This document shows, in pieces, positions 19,784-29,222 of a DNA stretch of 64,000 nucleotides. This DNA is from an uncultured Propionivibrio sp. (GTDB lineage: Bacteria; Pseudomonadota; Gammaproteobacteria; Burkholderiales; Rhodocyclaceae), in NCBI RefSeq assembly GCF_963666255.1, contig NZ_OY762655.1, positions 1,054,001-1,118,000 of the forward strand, given 5' to 3'. Under the pieces are notes generated by a model, which saw only the letters and a list, made by a program, of their open reading frames with translations, made no database searches and had not been told where the DNA came from. Made by a program: the position numbers and the translations under genes. Within the stretch, counting starts at the first letter, position 1. Each line of letters opens with the position of its first letter.

Positions 19784-20742
19784 TGCGCTACTCGCCTCCG
19801 CGCTGGCTACCGGGCGGACACGCCCAGACGCTCTATCCGCTGCTGATCAAGCCGGAAGCGCCGGCCTTCCGGCGCGAACGCTGGGATACCCCGGACGACG
19901 ACTTCATCGACCTCGACTGGAAGGACGCCGCCGGGGCCGACGACAAGACACCATTGCTGGCGCTCTTCCACGGCCTCGAAGGCAACTCCGACAGTCATTA
20001 CGCGAGATCGCTGGTGCGGGCGGCATTCGGCGCAGGCTGGAGCTGCGTCGTCGTGCATTTCCGCGGCTGTTCCGGCGAGCCGAACAAGCTGCCGCGCGCC
20101 TACCACTCCGGCGACAGCGAGGAGATCGACTGGATCCTGCGCCGGCTGCGCCGGGACCATCCGGACCGCAAACTTCATGCCGTCGGCGTCTCGCTCGGCG
20201 GCAATGCCCTGCTCAAATGGCTCGGCGAACAAGGCAGCGCCGCCACCGCACTGGTCGACGCGGCAGCGGCCGTCAGCGCGCCGATCGACCTCGCCGCCTG
20301 CGGCCATCATCTGGCGCGCGGCTTCAACACGCTCTACACACAGCACTTCCTGTGCACCCTGAAGCCGACCTCGCTCGCCAAGCTCAAGCGCTTTCCCGGC
20401 CTGCTCGACGAACGCCGCATCCGCCACGCCCGCACGCTGTACGATTTCGACGACGCGGTCACCGCGCCGCTGCACGGCTTCGCCGGCGCCGACGATTACT
20501 GGTTCCGCGCGTCGAGCAAACCCTGGCTCCACGATATCGCCGTCCCGACCCTGCTACTCAACGCCCGCAACGACCCCTTCCTGCCGGCGCACGCGCTGCC
20601 GTTGCCGAATCAGGTGTCATCGCAGGTACGACTCGAATTCACCGAACAAGGCGGTCACGTCGGCTTTGTCGCCGGACATTTGCCCGGCCATCTCGACTGG
20701 ATGCCACAACGCCTGCTGCGGTTCTTCCGCGACGGCGACTGA
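19783..20742 (+). CDS. yheT: Alpha/beta hydrolase, YheT-type
   Basis: A 319-residue cytoplasmic hydrolase of the YheT/ABHD1-3 group. The catalytic triad can be placed: Ser137 in GVSLGGN, Asp264 in NARNDPF and His292 in GGHVGF. The N-terminal PPRWLPGGHAQTLYP is a hallmark of the group. The natural substrate is unknown, probably a lipid or carboxyl ester. The start codon shares a base with the previous stop (TGATG). Confidence 0.9.
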   Translation: MRYSPPRWLPGGHAQTLYPLLIKPEAPAFRRERWDTPDDDFIDLDWKDAAGADDKTPLLALFHGLEGNSDSHYARSLVRAAFGAGWSCVVVHFRGCSGEPNKLPRAYHSGDSEEIDWILRRLRRDHPDRKLHAVGVSLGGNALLKWLGEQGSAATALVDAAAAVSAPIDLAACGHHLARGFNTLYTQHFLCTLKPTSLAKLKRFPGLLDERRIRHARTLYDFDDAVTAPLHGFAGADDYWFRASSKPWLHDIAVPTLLLNARNDPFLPAHALPLPNQVSSQVRLEFTEQGGHVGFVAGHLPGHLDWMPQRLLRFFRDGD

Positions 20743-20843
20743 CGCCGCGTCGATTGTATTGGCATAGCCAGGCCGACGCGCCCGGAATGCCGCCTTGATG
20801 TTAAGATACTTGGCAAACGCTTGACCAGCCCGGAGTTCCCGCC

Positions 20844-22106
20844 ATGTCCGAAGCGCAGTCCCCTCAGGTCTTTCTCGGCCGACAACCGATTCTCGGGCGC
20901 GAGCAGCAACTGCTGGCCTACGAACTCCTGTTCCGCAACGGCATCATCGCCACCGGCAACAACGCCGAGGTGCTCGACGCCACGCAAGCCACCTCAACGG
21001 TCATCGCCAACGCCTTCGCCGAACTGTCGATCGGCGATTCGCTCGGCCCCTATCGGGCCTATATCAACGTCGACGAGGACTTCCTCTTCAGCGACCTGAT
21101 CGAGGCCCTGCCGCCGCAACTCGTCGTCCTCGAAATCCTCGAAACCATCTTGCCGACCCCGGAAGTCATCGAGCGCTGCCGGGACCTCCATGGCAAGGGC
21201 TTTACCATCGCGCTTGACGACGTCATCGATGTGACGCCCGCGTTCCTGCCGCTCGTCGCCCATGCCGACATCATCAAGGTCGATCTGCTGGGCACCCCGG
21301 CGGAACGGCTCGCGCCGCTCGTCGCGCAACTCAAACAGCACGGCAAGAAGCTGCTCGCCGAAAAAGTCGAAACGGCCGAACAACTGGCGCTTTGCCGGCA
21401 GCTCGGATTCGACTATTTCCAGGGCTACTTCTTCGCCAAGCCGACGATCATCAGCGGCCGCAAGCTCAATCCCTCGCAGGTGATCCTGCTCAAGCTGCTG
21501 GCGCTCGTCATGCAGGACGCCGACACCACGGAGATCGAGAACGCCTTCAAGCTCGAACCGGGTCTCACCGTCAACATGCTGCGACTGACCAACTCGGTCG
21601 GCTGCGGTCTGTCCACACGCGTCACCTCGCTGCGCCACGCGATCACCATCCTTGGACGTCGCCAGATTCAGCGCTGGCTGCAGCTGTTGGTCTATACGAA
21701 CCCGCAGTCGGGCGCCGCCAAGACCACCAGCCCGCTGCTGCAACTGGCGGCAACGCGCGGCCGCCTGATGGAACTGCTCGCCGAACACGTGCAAGCGAAG
21801 GACAGGGAATTTTCCGACCAGGCCTTCATGGTCGGCATCATGTCGTTGATGCCGGCACTGCTCGGCATGGCGATCGCGGAAATCCTCGCGCAGTTGCCGG
21901 TGGCGCCGCGCGTCAGCGACGCGCTCATCAATGGCGGCGGAACGCTCGGCCTGTTGCTCCAACTCGTCGAGGCAACCGAACAGCTTGATGCTGCCGTCCT
22001 GGAACAGGCGCTCGAACGCCTTCCGTCGATCCGGCCGCAGCAACTGGAAACATCGCTGGCCGAGGCCTTCGCCTGGGCCAATCACCTCAACGAGGAATCG
22101 ACCTGA
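20844..22106 (+). CDS. EAL-HDOD domain signalling protein
   Basis: A 420-residue cytoplasmic protein of the YuxH/CdgJ type. Residues about 8-190 form an EAL-like domain, but the catalytic E-A-L reads ELLFRN (YELLFRNG), and later metal ligands are not the usual ones, so it is probably an inactive c-di-GMP phosphodiesterase. Residues about 200-390 form an HDOD domain (SQVILLKLLALVMQDADT, LTNSVGCG, ILGRRQIQRWLQLLVY). Such proteins regulate motility and surface behaviour. It converges on the PilJ-like receptor gene with 15 bases between stops. Confidence 0.88.
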   Translation: MSEAQSPQVFLGRQPILGREQQLLAYELLFRNGIIATGNNAEVLDATQATSTVIANAFAELSIGDSLGPYRAYINVDEDFLFSDLIEALPPQLVVLEILETILPTPEVIERCRDLHGKGFTIALDDVIDVTPAFLPLVAHADIIKVDLLGTPAERLAPLVAQLKQHGKKLLAEKVETAEQLALCRQLGFDYFQGYFFAKPTIISGRKLNPSQVILLKLLALVMQDADTTEIENAFKLEPGLTVNMLRLTNSVGCGLSTRVTSLRHAITILGRRQIQRWLQLLVYTNPQSGAAKTTSPLLQLAATRGRLMELLAEHVQAKDREFSDQAFMVGIMSLMPALLGMAIAEILAQLPVAPRVSDALINGGGTLGLLLQLVEATEQLDAAVLEQALERLPSIRPQQLETSLAEAFAWANHLNEEST

Positions 22107-22121
22107 CCGACCGACAGGCGT

Positions 22122-24278
22122 TCAGATCTTGAAGCCGGCGACCGATCCCTTCAGGCTCGCCGCAAGATTCGACAACTGACCGACCGTGTCGGCCGAGGAC
22201 TTCGTCCCGCGCGAGGTCAGCTCGGTGATGGCGAGAATGTCACGCATCGAGGCATTGACGCATTCGGCGAGACGGTTCTGATCCTCGGTTTCGCGCGCGA
22301 TCGATTCGATCAGCCGCGCCAGCTCGCCCGACACCTTGCCGATCTCCGACAGCGCCGAACCGGCGGCATCCGAGAGCTTCGCGCCTTCGACGACCCCCTG
22401 CGTCGACAGCTCCATGGCCGCCACCGCATCGCGCGTATCGGCCTGGATCGTCTTGACGATCGCCGCGATCTGCTTGGTCGCCTCGGCAGAGCGTTCGGCC
22501 AGCCGCTGCACCTCTTCGGCGACGACAGAGAACCCCCGCCCTGCCTCGCCGGCTGCTGCCGCCTGGATCGCGGCGTTGAGCGCCAGCACATTGGTCTGTT
22601 CGGTAATATCCGAAATCAGTTCGACGATCTCGCCGATCTCCTGCGACGACTCGCCGAGCCGCTTGATGCGCTTGGCCGTCTCCTGAATCTGGCCGCGGAT
22701 CTCGCCCATGCCGCGGATCTGGTTATCGACGGCGGCGGCCCCCTGCTCGGCAGCGGCCAGAGACGCGTTTGCCACCTTCGAAGACTCGGCCGCAGACGCC
22801 GACACGCCCTGGATCGAATCGACGATCAGGCTCACGGTACGGTTGGTATTCTCGATTTCACTCGACTGCTTGCCGGCGGCCTCCAGCAGTTCCTGCGAAA
22901 TGCGCTGCGCCTCGCTGGTTGTCCGCGTCACCTGCTCGGTCGCACGGTTGATCTCGATGATCAGCGAACGCAATTCCTCGATCGTATAGTTGATCGAATC
23001 GGCGATCGCCCCGGTCAAATCCTCGGTCACCATCGCGCGCACGGTCAGATCCCCATCGGCGAGATCGGCCATGTCGTTGAGCAGGCGCAGAATGGCTTCC
23101 TGGTTGGCCTTGTTCTCGGCTTCCGAAGCGAGACGCCGACGCACCGTTTCCTGGTTGAAAACGCGGACGAGCAGATACAAGGCCGACAAGGCCAGCATCG
23201 CCAGCAGGACCTCGCCGACCGCCGACAAGCGCATCTGCGTGTTGCGCTCGTAGAAGTCGGCAAGATTGATCGTCTCCATCAGCAGCACTTCGGCGTCGCG
23301 CTGAATGGCCAGGCTGGCGACGCGCGCATTGACGAGGCCCTCGTTATTTCGTTCGACGATTTGCTGTAACTGCGTGTAAGCCTCGCTCTGCTCGGACATG
23401 CGCCGGAGCAGGCGAACAAGATCAGTATCGCTCACCGGTGCGATGCCCAACGCCGCATCGCCGGCGAGGAAGGCATTCACGAGCGCGCGGAAGCGCTTGA
23501 TGCTGGTAAGCAGTTGCGGCACCCACTCGGGATTGTAGGACTCACCCGACAGCAGGCTATTGGTATAACGCGACATCTGCGACACGGCCAGCGGCACCTG
23601 ATAGGCCGTACTCAAATCCCGCGTCGGCAGGCGCGCCGCCGCCACCTGGGCAAAGTCGCGCGCCAGCAGGTTCAGCATGCCGTCGGCTGAGTTGGCCTGA
23701 CTGACCCGCTCGGCCAGCAACACGAGATTGCCTTTCTGCTCGAGCAGCGAGTGAATCGACGGCTTTCCGGCCATCGGCACAAACGTCCTGACCCAGATCT
23801 CATTGACGGTTTCGAGCGAGGCCGGCACGTCCATCAGGAAGCCGGTTTTCGCCTCGATCGACCAGAGGTTGTTGCCGAAGCGCACATAGGCGTCTTCCAT
23901 GACGTCGAACCCCTCGACATCGCCGAGTAGCGCCAGGTTCATGCCGCGAGTGAGGCGCTGCGACAACATCTGCATTTCGGTCGATACGGCGCGCATCTCG
24001 GCGTAACGCGCCGACTGCCGGACCGACAACGAAGCCAGCACGACCAGCGCGATGGCAGCGGCGATCATGACCGCCAGCAAGAGCGTCATCTGCGAACGCG
24101 GCGGCATGCTGCCGATCAAGGGCAAGGGCTTGAGCAGACGCTGGTCGGCGTCTTCGACTGTCGCCGACGTTCCGTTCGGTTCGGCGTCCCGCCGTTCCCC
24201 CTGCTGAATCTCACTTTTCCAGGACGCACCCGCCTTCATGCGCGAAAGCACTGTCGCGATCCTGCCAAGAAATGCCAT
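22122..24278 (-). CDS. pilJ: PilJ-type methyl-accepting chemotaxis protein
   Basis: A 718-residue inner-membrane chemoreceptor. Order: 60-residue cytoplasmic head, first membrane helix near 64-88, a large periplasmic PilJ-type ligand region (two similar helical modules, [24 protein letters not shown] start), second helix near 350-372, HAMP, then a long signalling hairpin with [20 protein letters not shown] at its tip. In pseudomonads PilJ feeds the Pil-Chp system that controls type IV pili and cAMP. GGAG precedes the ATG. No pilG, pilH, pilI or chpA lies nearby, so it is an orphan copy here. Confidence 0.9.
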   Translation of the reverse strand: MAFLGRIATVLSRMKAGASWKSEIQQGERRDAEPNGTSATVEDADQRLLKPLPLIGSMPPRSQMTLLLAVMIAAAIALVVLASLSVRQSARYAEMRAVSTEMQMLSQRLTRGMNLALLGDVEGFDVMEDAYVRFGNNLWSIEAKTGFLMDVPASLETVNEIWVRTFVPMAGKPSIHSLLEQKGNLVLLAERVSQANSADGMLNLLARDFAQVAAARLPTRDLSTAYQVPLAVSQMSRYTNSLLSGESYNPEWVPQLLTSIKRFRALVNAFLAGDAALGIAPVSDTDLVRLLRRMSEQSEAYTQLQQIVERNNEGLVNARVASLAIQRDAEVLLMETINLADFYERNTQMRLSAVGEVLLAMLALSALYLLVRVFNQETVRRRLASEAENKANQEAILRLLNDMADLADGDLTVRAMVTEDLTGAIADSINYTIEELRSLIIEINRATEQVTRTTSEAQRISQELLEAAGKQSSEIENTNRTVSLIVDSIQGVSASAAESSKVANASLAAAEQGAAAVDNQIRGMGEIRGQIQETAKRIKRLGESSQEIGEIVELISDITEQTNVLALNAAIQAAAAGEAGRGFSVVAEEVQRLAERSAEATKQIAAIVKTIQADTRDAVAAMELSTQGVVEGAKLSDAAGSALSEIGKVSGELARLIESIARETEDQNRLAECVNASMRDILAITELTSRGTKSSADTVGQLSNLAASLKGSVAGFKI

Positions 24279-24457
24279 TCAATTCTCCTTGCCGCATGCT
24301 GCGCGACACCGTCGCCGCAGTCGCGGCGCGTCTTCGCCATGCGATCCATCGCAAGTATCGTGGAGCCTCCACCCCCTGTCAATGAAGGGCTGGCGCCGGA
24401 TCGGACAGGATGCCTCCCGACGCTGCGCCTTGCTTTGCGACAAAGCCGCCGGAATAA

Positions 24458-24654
24458 GAGCCTATTTCGGCGGGGCTCGCGGGCCGCGTTATCGATAGGG
24501 GTGAATGGATGCAAGGCGCGAGGCGCAGCGCATGGTTGTTCCATGCGCAAGCGGAGCAACGCCGCAGACGCCGCCCCTATCGGCAACCCGAAGGGCCGCT
24601 TCGTTGCGGGCGCAGCGAAGCGGCGCGGCCCACGATCCCTACCGAAATAGGCTC
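24458..24654. mobile_element. MITE-like element, copy 3 (197 bp)
   Basis: Third copy, same orientation, with perfect ends GAGCCTATTTCGG and CCGAAATAGGCTC. It is flanked by direct TAA triplets (24455-24457 and 24655-24657). It is 21 bases longer than the others because of an extra small hairpin (CGCTTCG...CGAAGCG) near 24598-24622. The central hairpin GCGCATGG/CCATGCGC is unchanged. It lies in the 426-base gap between pilJ and the DOMON-like gene; outside the element I see no other gene. Confidence 0.85.
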
Positions 24655-24704
24655 TAAATTGGAAGTGGACTAAAATCGCGGGCACGCCCTACGGACCTTT
24701 CCGC

Positions 24705-25271
24705 ATGCAACCAACCGTTTGTCATCTTCCGCTCGAGCCTCACCCCGCCACACCGGCCCCCATGGTCAGCAGCCTCGATGTCTTCGTCACGCGCCGCACC
24801 GACGCGCTCGAACTCCGCTATCGCCTGCGTGGCGACATCGCACGCCTGCGCGTGCCGGGAAGCGAGTCACCCGAGCAACGCGACGGCTTGTGGGAACACA
24901 CCTGCTTCGAGGCCTTCGTCGCCGTTGCCGGCCAGTCCGCCTACCGCGAATTCAACTTCTCGCCCGCCGGCCATTGGGCCGTCTATGACTTCTCCGCCAC
25001 ACGCCAGCCGATCGCCACGCCCGTGACGGCGGCGCCGTCGATCGAGAGCGAGGCCTCGGCCGGCCGTCTCGAACTCGCGGTCACGCTGACGACCGCACAC
25101 CTGCCGGCACACGTCCTCGCCGCCGATCTCGAGATCGGCCTCTCCGCTGTGGTCGAATGCGTCGACATGCTCGACGACGCCCTCAGCTACTGGGCGTTGC
25201 GCCACCCCGGCGAACGCCCCGACTTCCACCGCCGCGACGGTTTCGTTTTCCGGCTCGCGGCCATCGCATGA
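24705..25271 (+). CDS. DOMON-like domain protein
   Basis: A 188-residue soluble protein with a beta-sandwich pattern I recognise as the MurB-associated DOMON-like group: GLWEHTCFEAFVAV, YREFNFSPAGHWAVYDF, then alternating strands and SAVVECVDMLDDALSYWALRHP near the end. No signal peptide is present. These domains are thought to bind haem or sugar, but nothing proves that here. The NamZ-like gene follows after 18 bases. The gene starts just after repeat copy 3. Confidence 0.75.
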   Translation: MQPTVCHLPLEPHPATPAPMVSSLDVFVTRRTDALELRYRLRGDIARLRVPGSESPEQRDGLWEHTCFEAFVAVAGQSAYREFNFSPAGHWAVYDFSATRQPIATPVTAAPSIESEASAGRLELAVTLTTAHLPAHVLAADLEIGLSAVVECVDMLDDALSYWALRHPGERPDFHRRDGFVFRLAAIA

Positions 25272-25289
25272 TTTCCTGAAAGCGCCGCC

Positions 25290-26498
25290 ATGCCCATCGC
25301 CTTCGGTCTCGACCGCCTGCTCAACGATCCGCAACTGCGCCGTCCACTGGTCGGCCAGCGCCTGGCGCTCGTCGCTCACCCCGCCTCGGTGACCGCCGAC
25401 CTCACGCATGCGCTCGACGCGCTCGCGCAACAGCCGGAACTCACCCTGAGCGCGGCCTTCGGCCCGCAACACGGCCTGCGTGGTGACAAGCAGGACAACA
25501 TGGTCGAATCGCCCGACTATCTCGACCCGCAACACGGCATCCCGGTCTTCAGTCTCTACGGCACGGTGCGACGCCCGACCGACGCAATGATGTCGCACTG
25601 CGACTGCCTGCTGATCGACCTGCAGGACCTCGGTTGCCGCATCTACACCTTCATCACGACGCTGCGCTACCTGCTCGAAGCCGCCGCCGCGCATGGCAAG
25701 CGCGTCGTCATTCTCGACCGCCCTAACCCGGCCGGGCGGCCGGTCGAAGGTCTGCTGCTGCGTCCGGGCTGGGAAAGCTTCGTCGGCGCCGGGCCCTTGC
25801 CGATGCGCCACGGCCTGACCATGGGCGAACTGGCCGGCTGGTTCATCGCCGAACTGAAACTCGACCTCGACTGCGAAGTCATTGCCATGGACGGCTGGCA
25901 GCCGGACACGGCACCTGGTTTCGGCTGGCCGCTCGGCGAACGCACCTGGATCAACCCGAGCCCGAACGCACCCAACCTGTCGATGGCGCGCTGCTATGCC
26001 GGCACCGTCATGCTCGAAGGCACGACGCTGTCGGAAGGGCGCGGCACGACGCGACCGCTCGAACTCTTCGGCGCCCCCGACCTCGACGCCCGCCGTCTGA
26101 TCGCCCGCATGCACGCACTGGCGCCGGACTGGCTCGCCGGCTGCCGGCTGCGCGACTGCCATTTCGAGCCGACATTCCACAAGCATAGCGGCCGACTCTG
26201 CAACGGCGTGCAGATTCACGTCGAGGATGCCAGCTACCGGCACGAGATCTTCCAGCCCTGGCGGCTGATGGCGCTCGCCTTCAAGGCAATCCGCGCGGAG
26301 ATGCCCGACTATCCGCTCTGGCGCGATTTCCCCTACGAATACGAGCACGACCGGCTGGCCATCGACCTGATCAACGGCAGTCCGCTGCTGCGGCAATGGG
26401 TGGATGATCCCGAGGCGACGCCGGGCGATCTCGACGCGCTCTGCGCCCCCGACGAATCCGCCTGGCAGGAAACGCGGCGGGACTTTCTGCGCTACTGA
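25290..26498 (+). CDS. namZ: DUF1343 / NamZ-like exo-beta-N-acetylmuramidase
   Basis: A 402-residue protein of the DUF1343 family, whose Bacillus member NamZ removes MurNAc from the non-reducing end of peptidoglycan fragments. Family landmarks are FGPQHGLRGDKQDNM, the acidic LLIDLQDLGCRIYTF, LDRPNPAGR, and WINPSPNAPNLSMARCYAG followed by LEGTTLSEGRGTTRP. No signal peptide is seen, so unlike the secreted Bacillus enzyme it would act in the cytoplasm on imported muropeptides. It is paired with a DOMON-like protein. Confidence 0.88.
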   Translation: MPIAFGLDRLLNDPQLRRPLVGQRLALVAHPASVTADLTHALDALAQQPELTLSAAFGPQHGLRGDKQDNMVESPDYLDPQHGIPVFSLYGTVRRPTDAMMSHCDCLLIDLQDLGCRIYTFITTLRYLLEAAAAHGKRVVILDRPNPAGRPVEGLLLRPGWESFVGAGPLPMRHGLTMGELAGWFIAELKLDLDCEVIAMDGWQPDTAPGFGWPLGERTWINPSPNAPNLSMARCYAGTVMLEGTTLSEGRGTTRPLELFGAPDLDARRLIARMHALAPDWLAGCRLRDCHFEPTFHKHSGRLCNGVQIHVEDASYRHEIFQPWRLMALAFKAIRAEMPDYPLWRDFPYEYEHDRLAIDLINGSPLLRQWVDDPEATPGDLDALCAPDESAWQETRRDFLRY

Positions 26499-26529
26499 AA
26501 GAGACGCTGCCGCGCTTGCCCGGACGGTC

Positions 26530-27153
26530 TCAGGCCGTCAGCGCGCGGTGCAGCGACAGGATGATGCCGGCGGTCGCACCCCAGATGAAATAATCCTGGT
26601 ACGGCACCGCGTAGAACTTGCGCGGCCGCCCGTTGCGCTGGATGACGTGTTCCTGGTGGTTGGCCGGGTCCATGAGAAAATCGAAAGGCACCTCGAAGAC
26701 CTGCGCCACCTCGTGCGCATCCGGCGACAGGTCGAAGGGCGGCGTCACCAGCGCGACGACCGGCGTGACACGATAACCGGTGATCGTGCAATAGTCGGGC
26801 AGAAAACCGATGACCTCGATATGCTCGGACGACAGCCCGATCTCCTCCTGCGTTTCGCGCAGGGCCGTATGCACTGGCGACAGATCCTCGGGTTCGACCC
26901 GCCCGCCGGGAAAGCTGATCTGCCCGGGATGATCGCGCAGATGATCGGTACGTTGCGTCAGCAAGACGAACCAGCCGGCATCGCGCCGGACGATCGGGAA
27001 CAGCACCGAGGCGGGCGTCAGGGATTCCGGCGAACTGCCATCGTCGCCGACGTGCAGTTCGCAGGCGAGCGGCGCCGACAAGAGCGCGCGCCGGAGCTGC
27101 CCGGCCGCAGCGCCGACGTCCGATTCAGCCGTCAGTGCGAGTTCACACGTCAT
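26530..27153 (-). CDS. nudL: NUDIX CoA pyrophosphatase (NudL/YeaB-type)
   Basis: A 207-residue hydrolase that splits CoA and its derivatives to 3',5'-ADP and phosphopantetheine. The Nudix box GGRVEPEDLSPVHTALRETQ continues into EEIGL. It is preceded by the CoA-family segment VLLTQRTDHLRDHPGQISFPGG. The ATG overlaps the stop of the small upstream gene (ATGA). It converges on the namZ gene with about 30 bases between. Confidence 0.9.
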   Translation of the reverse strand: MTCELALTAESDVGAAAGQLRRALLSAPLACELHVGDDGSSPESLTPASVLFPIVRRDAGWFVLLTQRTDHLRDHPGQISFPGGRVEPEDLSPVHTALRETQEEIGLSSEHIEVIGFLPDYCTITGYRVTPVVALVTPPFDLSPDAHEVAQVFEVPFDFLMDPANHQEHVIQRNGRPRKFYAVPYQDYFIWGATAGIILSLHRALTA

Positions 27154-27410
27154 TTGCTGTCGTCATCATCTTCCTGGATTTCGGCGCGAACAGCGTCGAG
27201 CGCATCCTGCAAGGTATCCTCGGCCAGCGAATTGATCGAGGTCGCGACCAGATCGGCGGACTCCACAGCCCGGACCGGCAGGTGCTTGCTCTCGAGACTG
27301 GCAATCAGCGCGGCGGCCGCGCCGACGACGCGCAACAGGGTCTGCCGCTCTCCCATCAGGATTTCAAGCTCCCGACGTAACATCAAAATTTCCTGCTCGC
27401 GATGCGGCAT
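27150..27410 (-). CDS. Small coiled-coil protein of unknown function
   Basis: An 86-residue, highly charged protein. Its N-terminal half is a heptad-like helix (REQEILMLRRELEILMGERQTLL); it ends acidic (EIQEDDDDSK). I do not recognise a family. The reading frame looks genuine because its codon use matches its neighbours and its stop overlaps the NudL start by four bases. It follows the protease-like gene by 11 bases, so three genes form one unit. Confidence 0.6.
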   Translation of the reverse strand: MPHREQEILMLRRELEILMGERQTLLRVVGAAAALIASLESKHLPVRAVESADLVATSINSLAEDTLQDALDAVRAEIQEDDDDSK

Positions 27411-27421
27411 GATACGTTCTC

Positions 27422-28084
27422 CTAATAATTTTTCTTGAGCGTCATGGTATCGCCATTTCGCTGCATTTCCATACGGTTCAGGAAACTCATGCCCAGTAAT
27501 ACTACAGGCATGTCCTGGGCGTGAACGACCGCCTCGACATCATTGAGGACGATCTCTCCCACCTTGACGGTCTTCAGCCGGACCCGCGAAACCTGGGTCA
27601 GGCCATTGGCCGTCTGAGCGACGCCGCTCGATCCGGACGACGCATCGATACCAAGGCGTCGCGCCTCCGACGCGCCGATCGACACGAGCGAGGCGCCGGT
27701 ATCGACGATGAAGCGCACCGCCATGCCGTTGATACTGCCGTTGGCCAGGAAATGGCCGGCTGAATCGGCAGTGATGACCGCTGTCGCCCTGCCTTCTGCC
27801 TGCGGACGCTGGATGACATTCTGACCGACACGCAATTGCCGCCGCCGCCCATCGATGTCGATCGTCGCGCTGTCGCCGTCGATCGCCACTACCTGAACGC
27901 CCTCCGCCGTGCGAACACCGACCGGAACGATGCGCGGCTCACCACCATCGATGACCAGCAGCGCCTTGCCGGGGAACAGCCCGGACAAACCGACATCGAC
28001 GGCCCAGACCGTGGCACTCCACAGGCAGGCCGCCGCGACAGCCATCGAACATGCGCCTCGCCTTGCAAAACGACCATCGCGCAT
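27422..28084 (-). CDS. Retropepsin-like clan AA aspartic protease (TIGR02281-type)
   Basis: About 220 residues. A signal peptide (MRDGRFARRGACSMAVAAACLW...VWA) leads to a short N-terminal beta domain and then a C-terminal retropepsin-like domain with the single catalytic motif FIVDTGASLVSIG. The second conserved region is MPVVLLGMSFLNRM. Such proteins act as dimers in the periplasm or membrane; targets are unknown. The start is uncertain: ATG at 28084 gives a normal signal peptide, but ATG at 28102/28099 and TTG at 28120 are in frame. Confidence 0.82.
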   Translation of the reverse strand: MRDGRFARRGACSMAVAAACLWSATVWAVDVGLSGLFPGKALLVIDGGEPRIVPVGVRTAEGVQVVAIDGDSATIDIDGRRRQLRVGQNVIQRPQAEGRATAVITADSAGHFLANGSINGMAVRFIVDTGASLVSIGASEARRLGIDASSGSSGVAQTANGLTQVSRVRLKTVKVGEIVLNDVEAVVHAQDMPVVLLGMSFLNRMEMQRNGDTMTLKKNY

Positions 28085-28310
28085 GAACCCTGTCGCCATC
28101 ATCTGCTTTGCCGAAACCAAAGGACATGGCTATTTTGCCACAATCCGGCGCAAGCACCCGGTTTCGGAAAAAATGCCCGCCGACTGGCGGCCGAATCACA
28201 CCGGATCGATCGCCGCAACAATTGCCATTAGCATAATTCCGACGGACGAAAGAGCGGATCGGGTTCCAACTGCCGCAGCAACGCCCCCCGGGCGACAACA
28301 ATCGGCGCAT

Positions 28311-28339
28311 AAAAAAAGCGCGGCAGCGCCGCGCCTTTT
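28311..28339 (-). terminator. Intrinsic terminator of rquA
   Basis: Seven-base GC stem (GCGCGGC/GCCGCGC), loop AGC. On the minus strand it is followed by seven T residues. It lies 14 bases after the rquA stop. The rest of the gap to 28085 shows no gene or other feature I can support. Confidence 0.88.
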
Positions 28340-28353
28340 CCGGAGTAGTGGAA

Positions 28354-29064
28354 TCAGTCCTTGTGCTTGACGACGACGCACTGATAGACGCCACCGAAGA
28401 AGGTCTTCTTCTCCCAGGTGAAACGCTCGGGACTCTTGGCGTAGTGGCTGATCTCGTTGTTCCAGAGCGCTTCCGCAAACGGTTCGAGCAGGCGGTTGAC
28501 GAGCTTCAGGATGTAGCGGATCGGCTGCCACTTGGCCGGGTTGTGGTAATCGACGAAAACCAGCTTGCCGCCACGCGGCACTTGCTTCAGAAGGTTATCG
28601 ACGATTTCGAACTTCTTGCCCTCGGGGACTTCGTGCAGCAGGAAGAAGCTGCAGATGAGATCGTAACTGCCTTCGCCATGGCCGCCGAATTCCGCCGCAT
28701 CGGCGCGCATCACGCGCGCCCAGTCCATGCCGGCCAACTTGCGCGTGCCGTGCTCGATCTGCACCGGCGTCACATCGGTCAGGTGGAAGGCACCCTTCGG
28801 ACCAATCTTCTGCGCGGCACGGGTGACGAGGTCGCCATACACGTGAGCGACCTGCCAGACCTTCGAGCCCGGCTCGATCTCGTTCAGGTACGCGCGCATC
28901 AGGCGCTGATCGTTGAGGAACAGCAGGATGCGCACAACGATGTTGCGATCCAGGGCTTGCACCCATTTCGGATCGACGTACGCCCAGTCATATACCTCGG
29001 TCATATAGGCCGGAACGCCGTCGTAATAAGGATCGACGGCAAGGGTCGGATGATTGTTGGTCAT
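28354..29064 (-). CDS. rquA: Rhodoquinone biosynthesis protein RquA
   Basis: A 236-residue class I methyltransferase-fold protein. It matches my recollection of RquA of Rhodospirillum rubrum over its length: YYDGVPAYMTEVYDWAYV at the N-terminus, QVAHVYGDLVTRAAQKIG in place of a normal SAM-binding glycine motif, LTDVTPVQIEHGTRKL, SFFLLHEVPEGKK, GKLVFVDYHNPAKWQPIRYI and LLEPFAEALW. RquA swaps a methoxy group of ubiquinone for an amino group to make rhodoquinone, used for fumarate reduction without oxygen. It has its own promoter and terminator, so it is a single-gene unit. A UbiE/UbiG-type methyltransferase is less likely, given the unusual SAM motif. Confidence 0.85.
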   Translation of the reverse strand: MTNNHPTLAVDPYYDGVPAYMTEVYDWAYVDPKWVQALDRNIVVRILLFLNDQRLMRAYLNEIEPGSKVWQVAHVYGDLVTRAAQKIGPKGAFHLTDVTPVQIEHGTRKLAGMDWARVMRADAAEFGGHGEGSYDLICSFFLLHEVPEGKKFEIVDNLLKQVPRGGKLVFVDYHNPAKWQPIRYILKLVNRLLEPFAEALWNNEISHYAKSPERFTWEKKTFFGGVYQCVVVKHKD

Positions 29065-29222
29065 AATTAGTCCTGTCTGCTCCTGGATAAGGCACCCGCG
29101 AAGCGATTCAAAGCAAAGAGAAACCTGGGGCGGAAACCTGCACGGGCAAGCACGAACGGATGCAGACGGAACGGCACGACGTGACGACGACGATAGCAGG
29201 GACAACAACCGCGAAACCCGGA

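Noticed and set aside
27909..28370. A plus-strand gene between the protease-like gene and rquA
   Set aside because: Its codons overlap the protease gene antisense, it shows no domain, and it runs through the rquA terminator.
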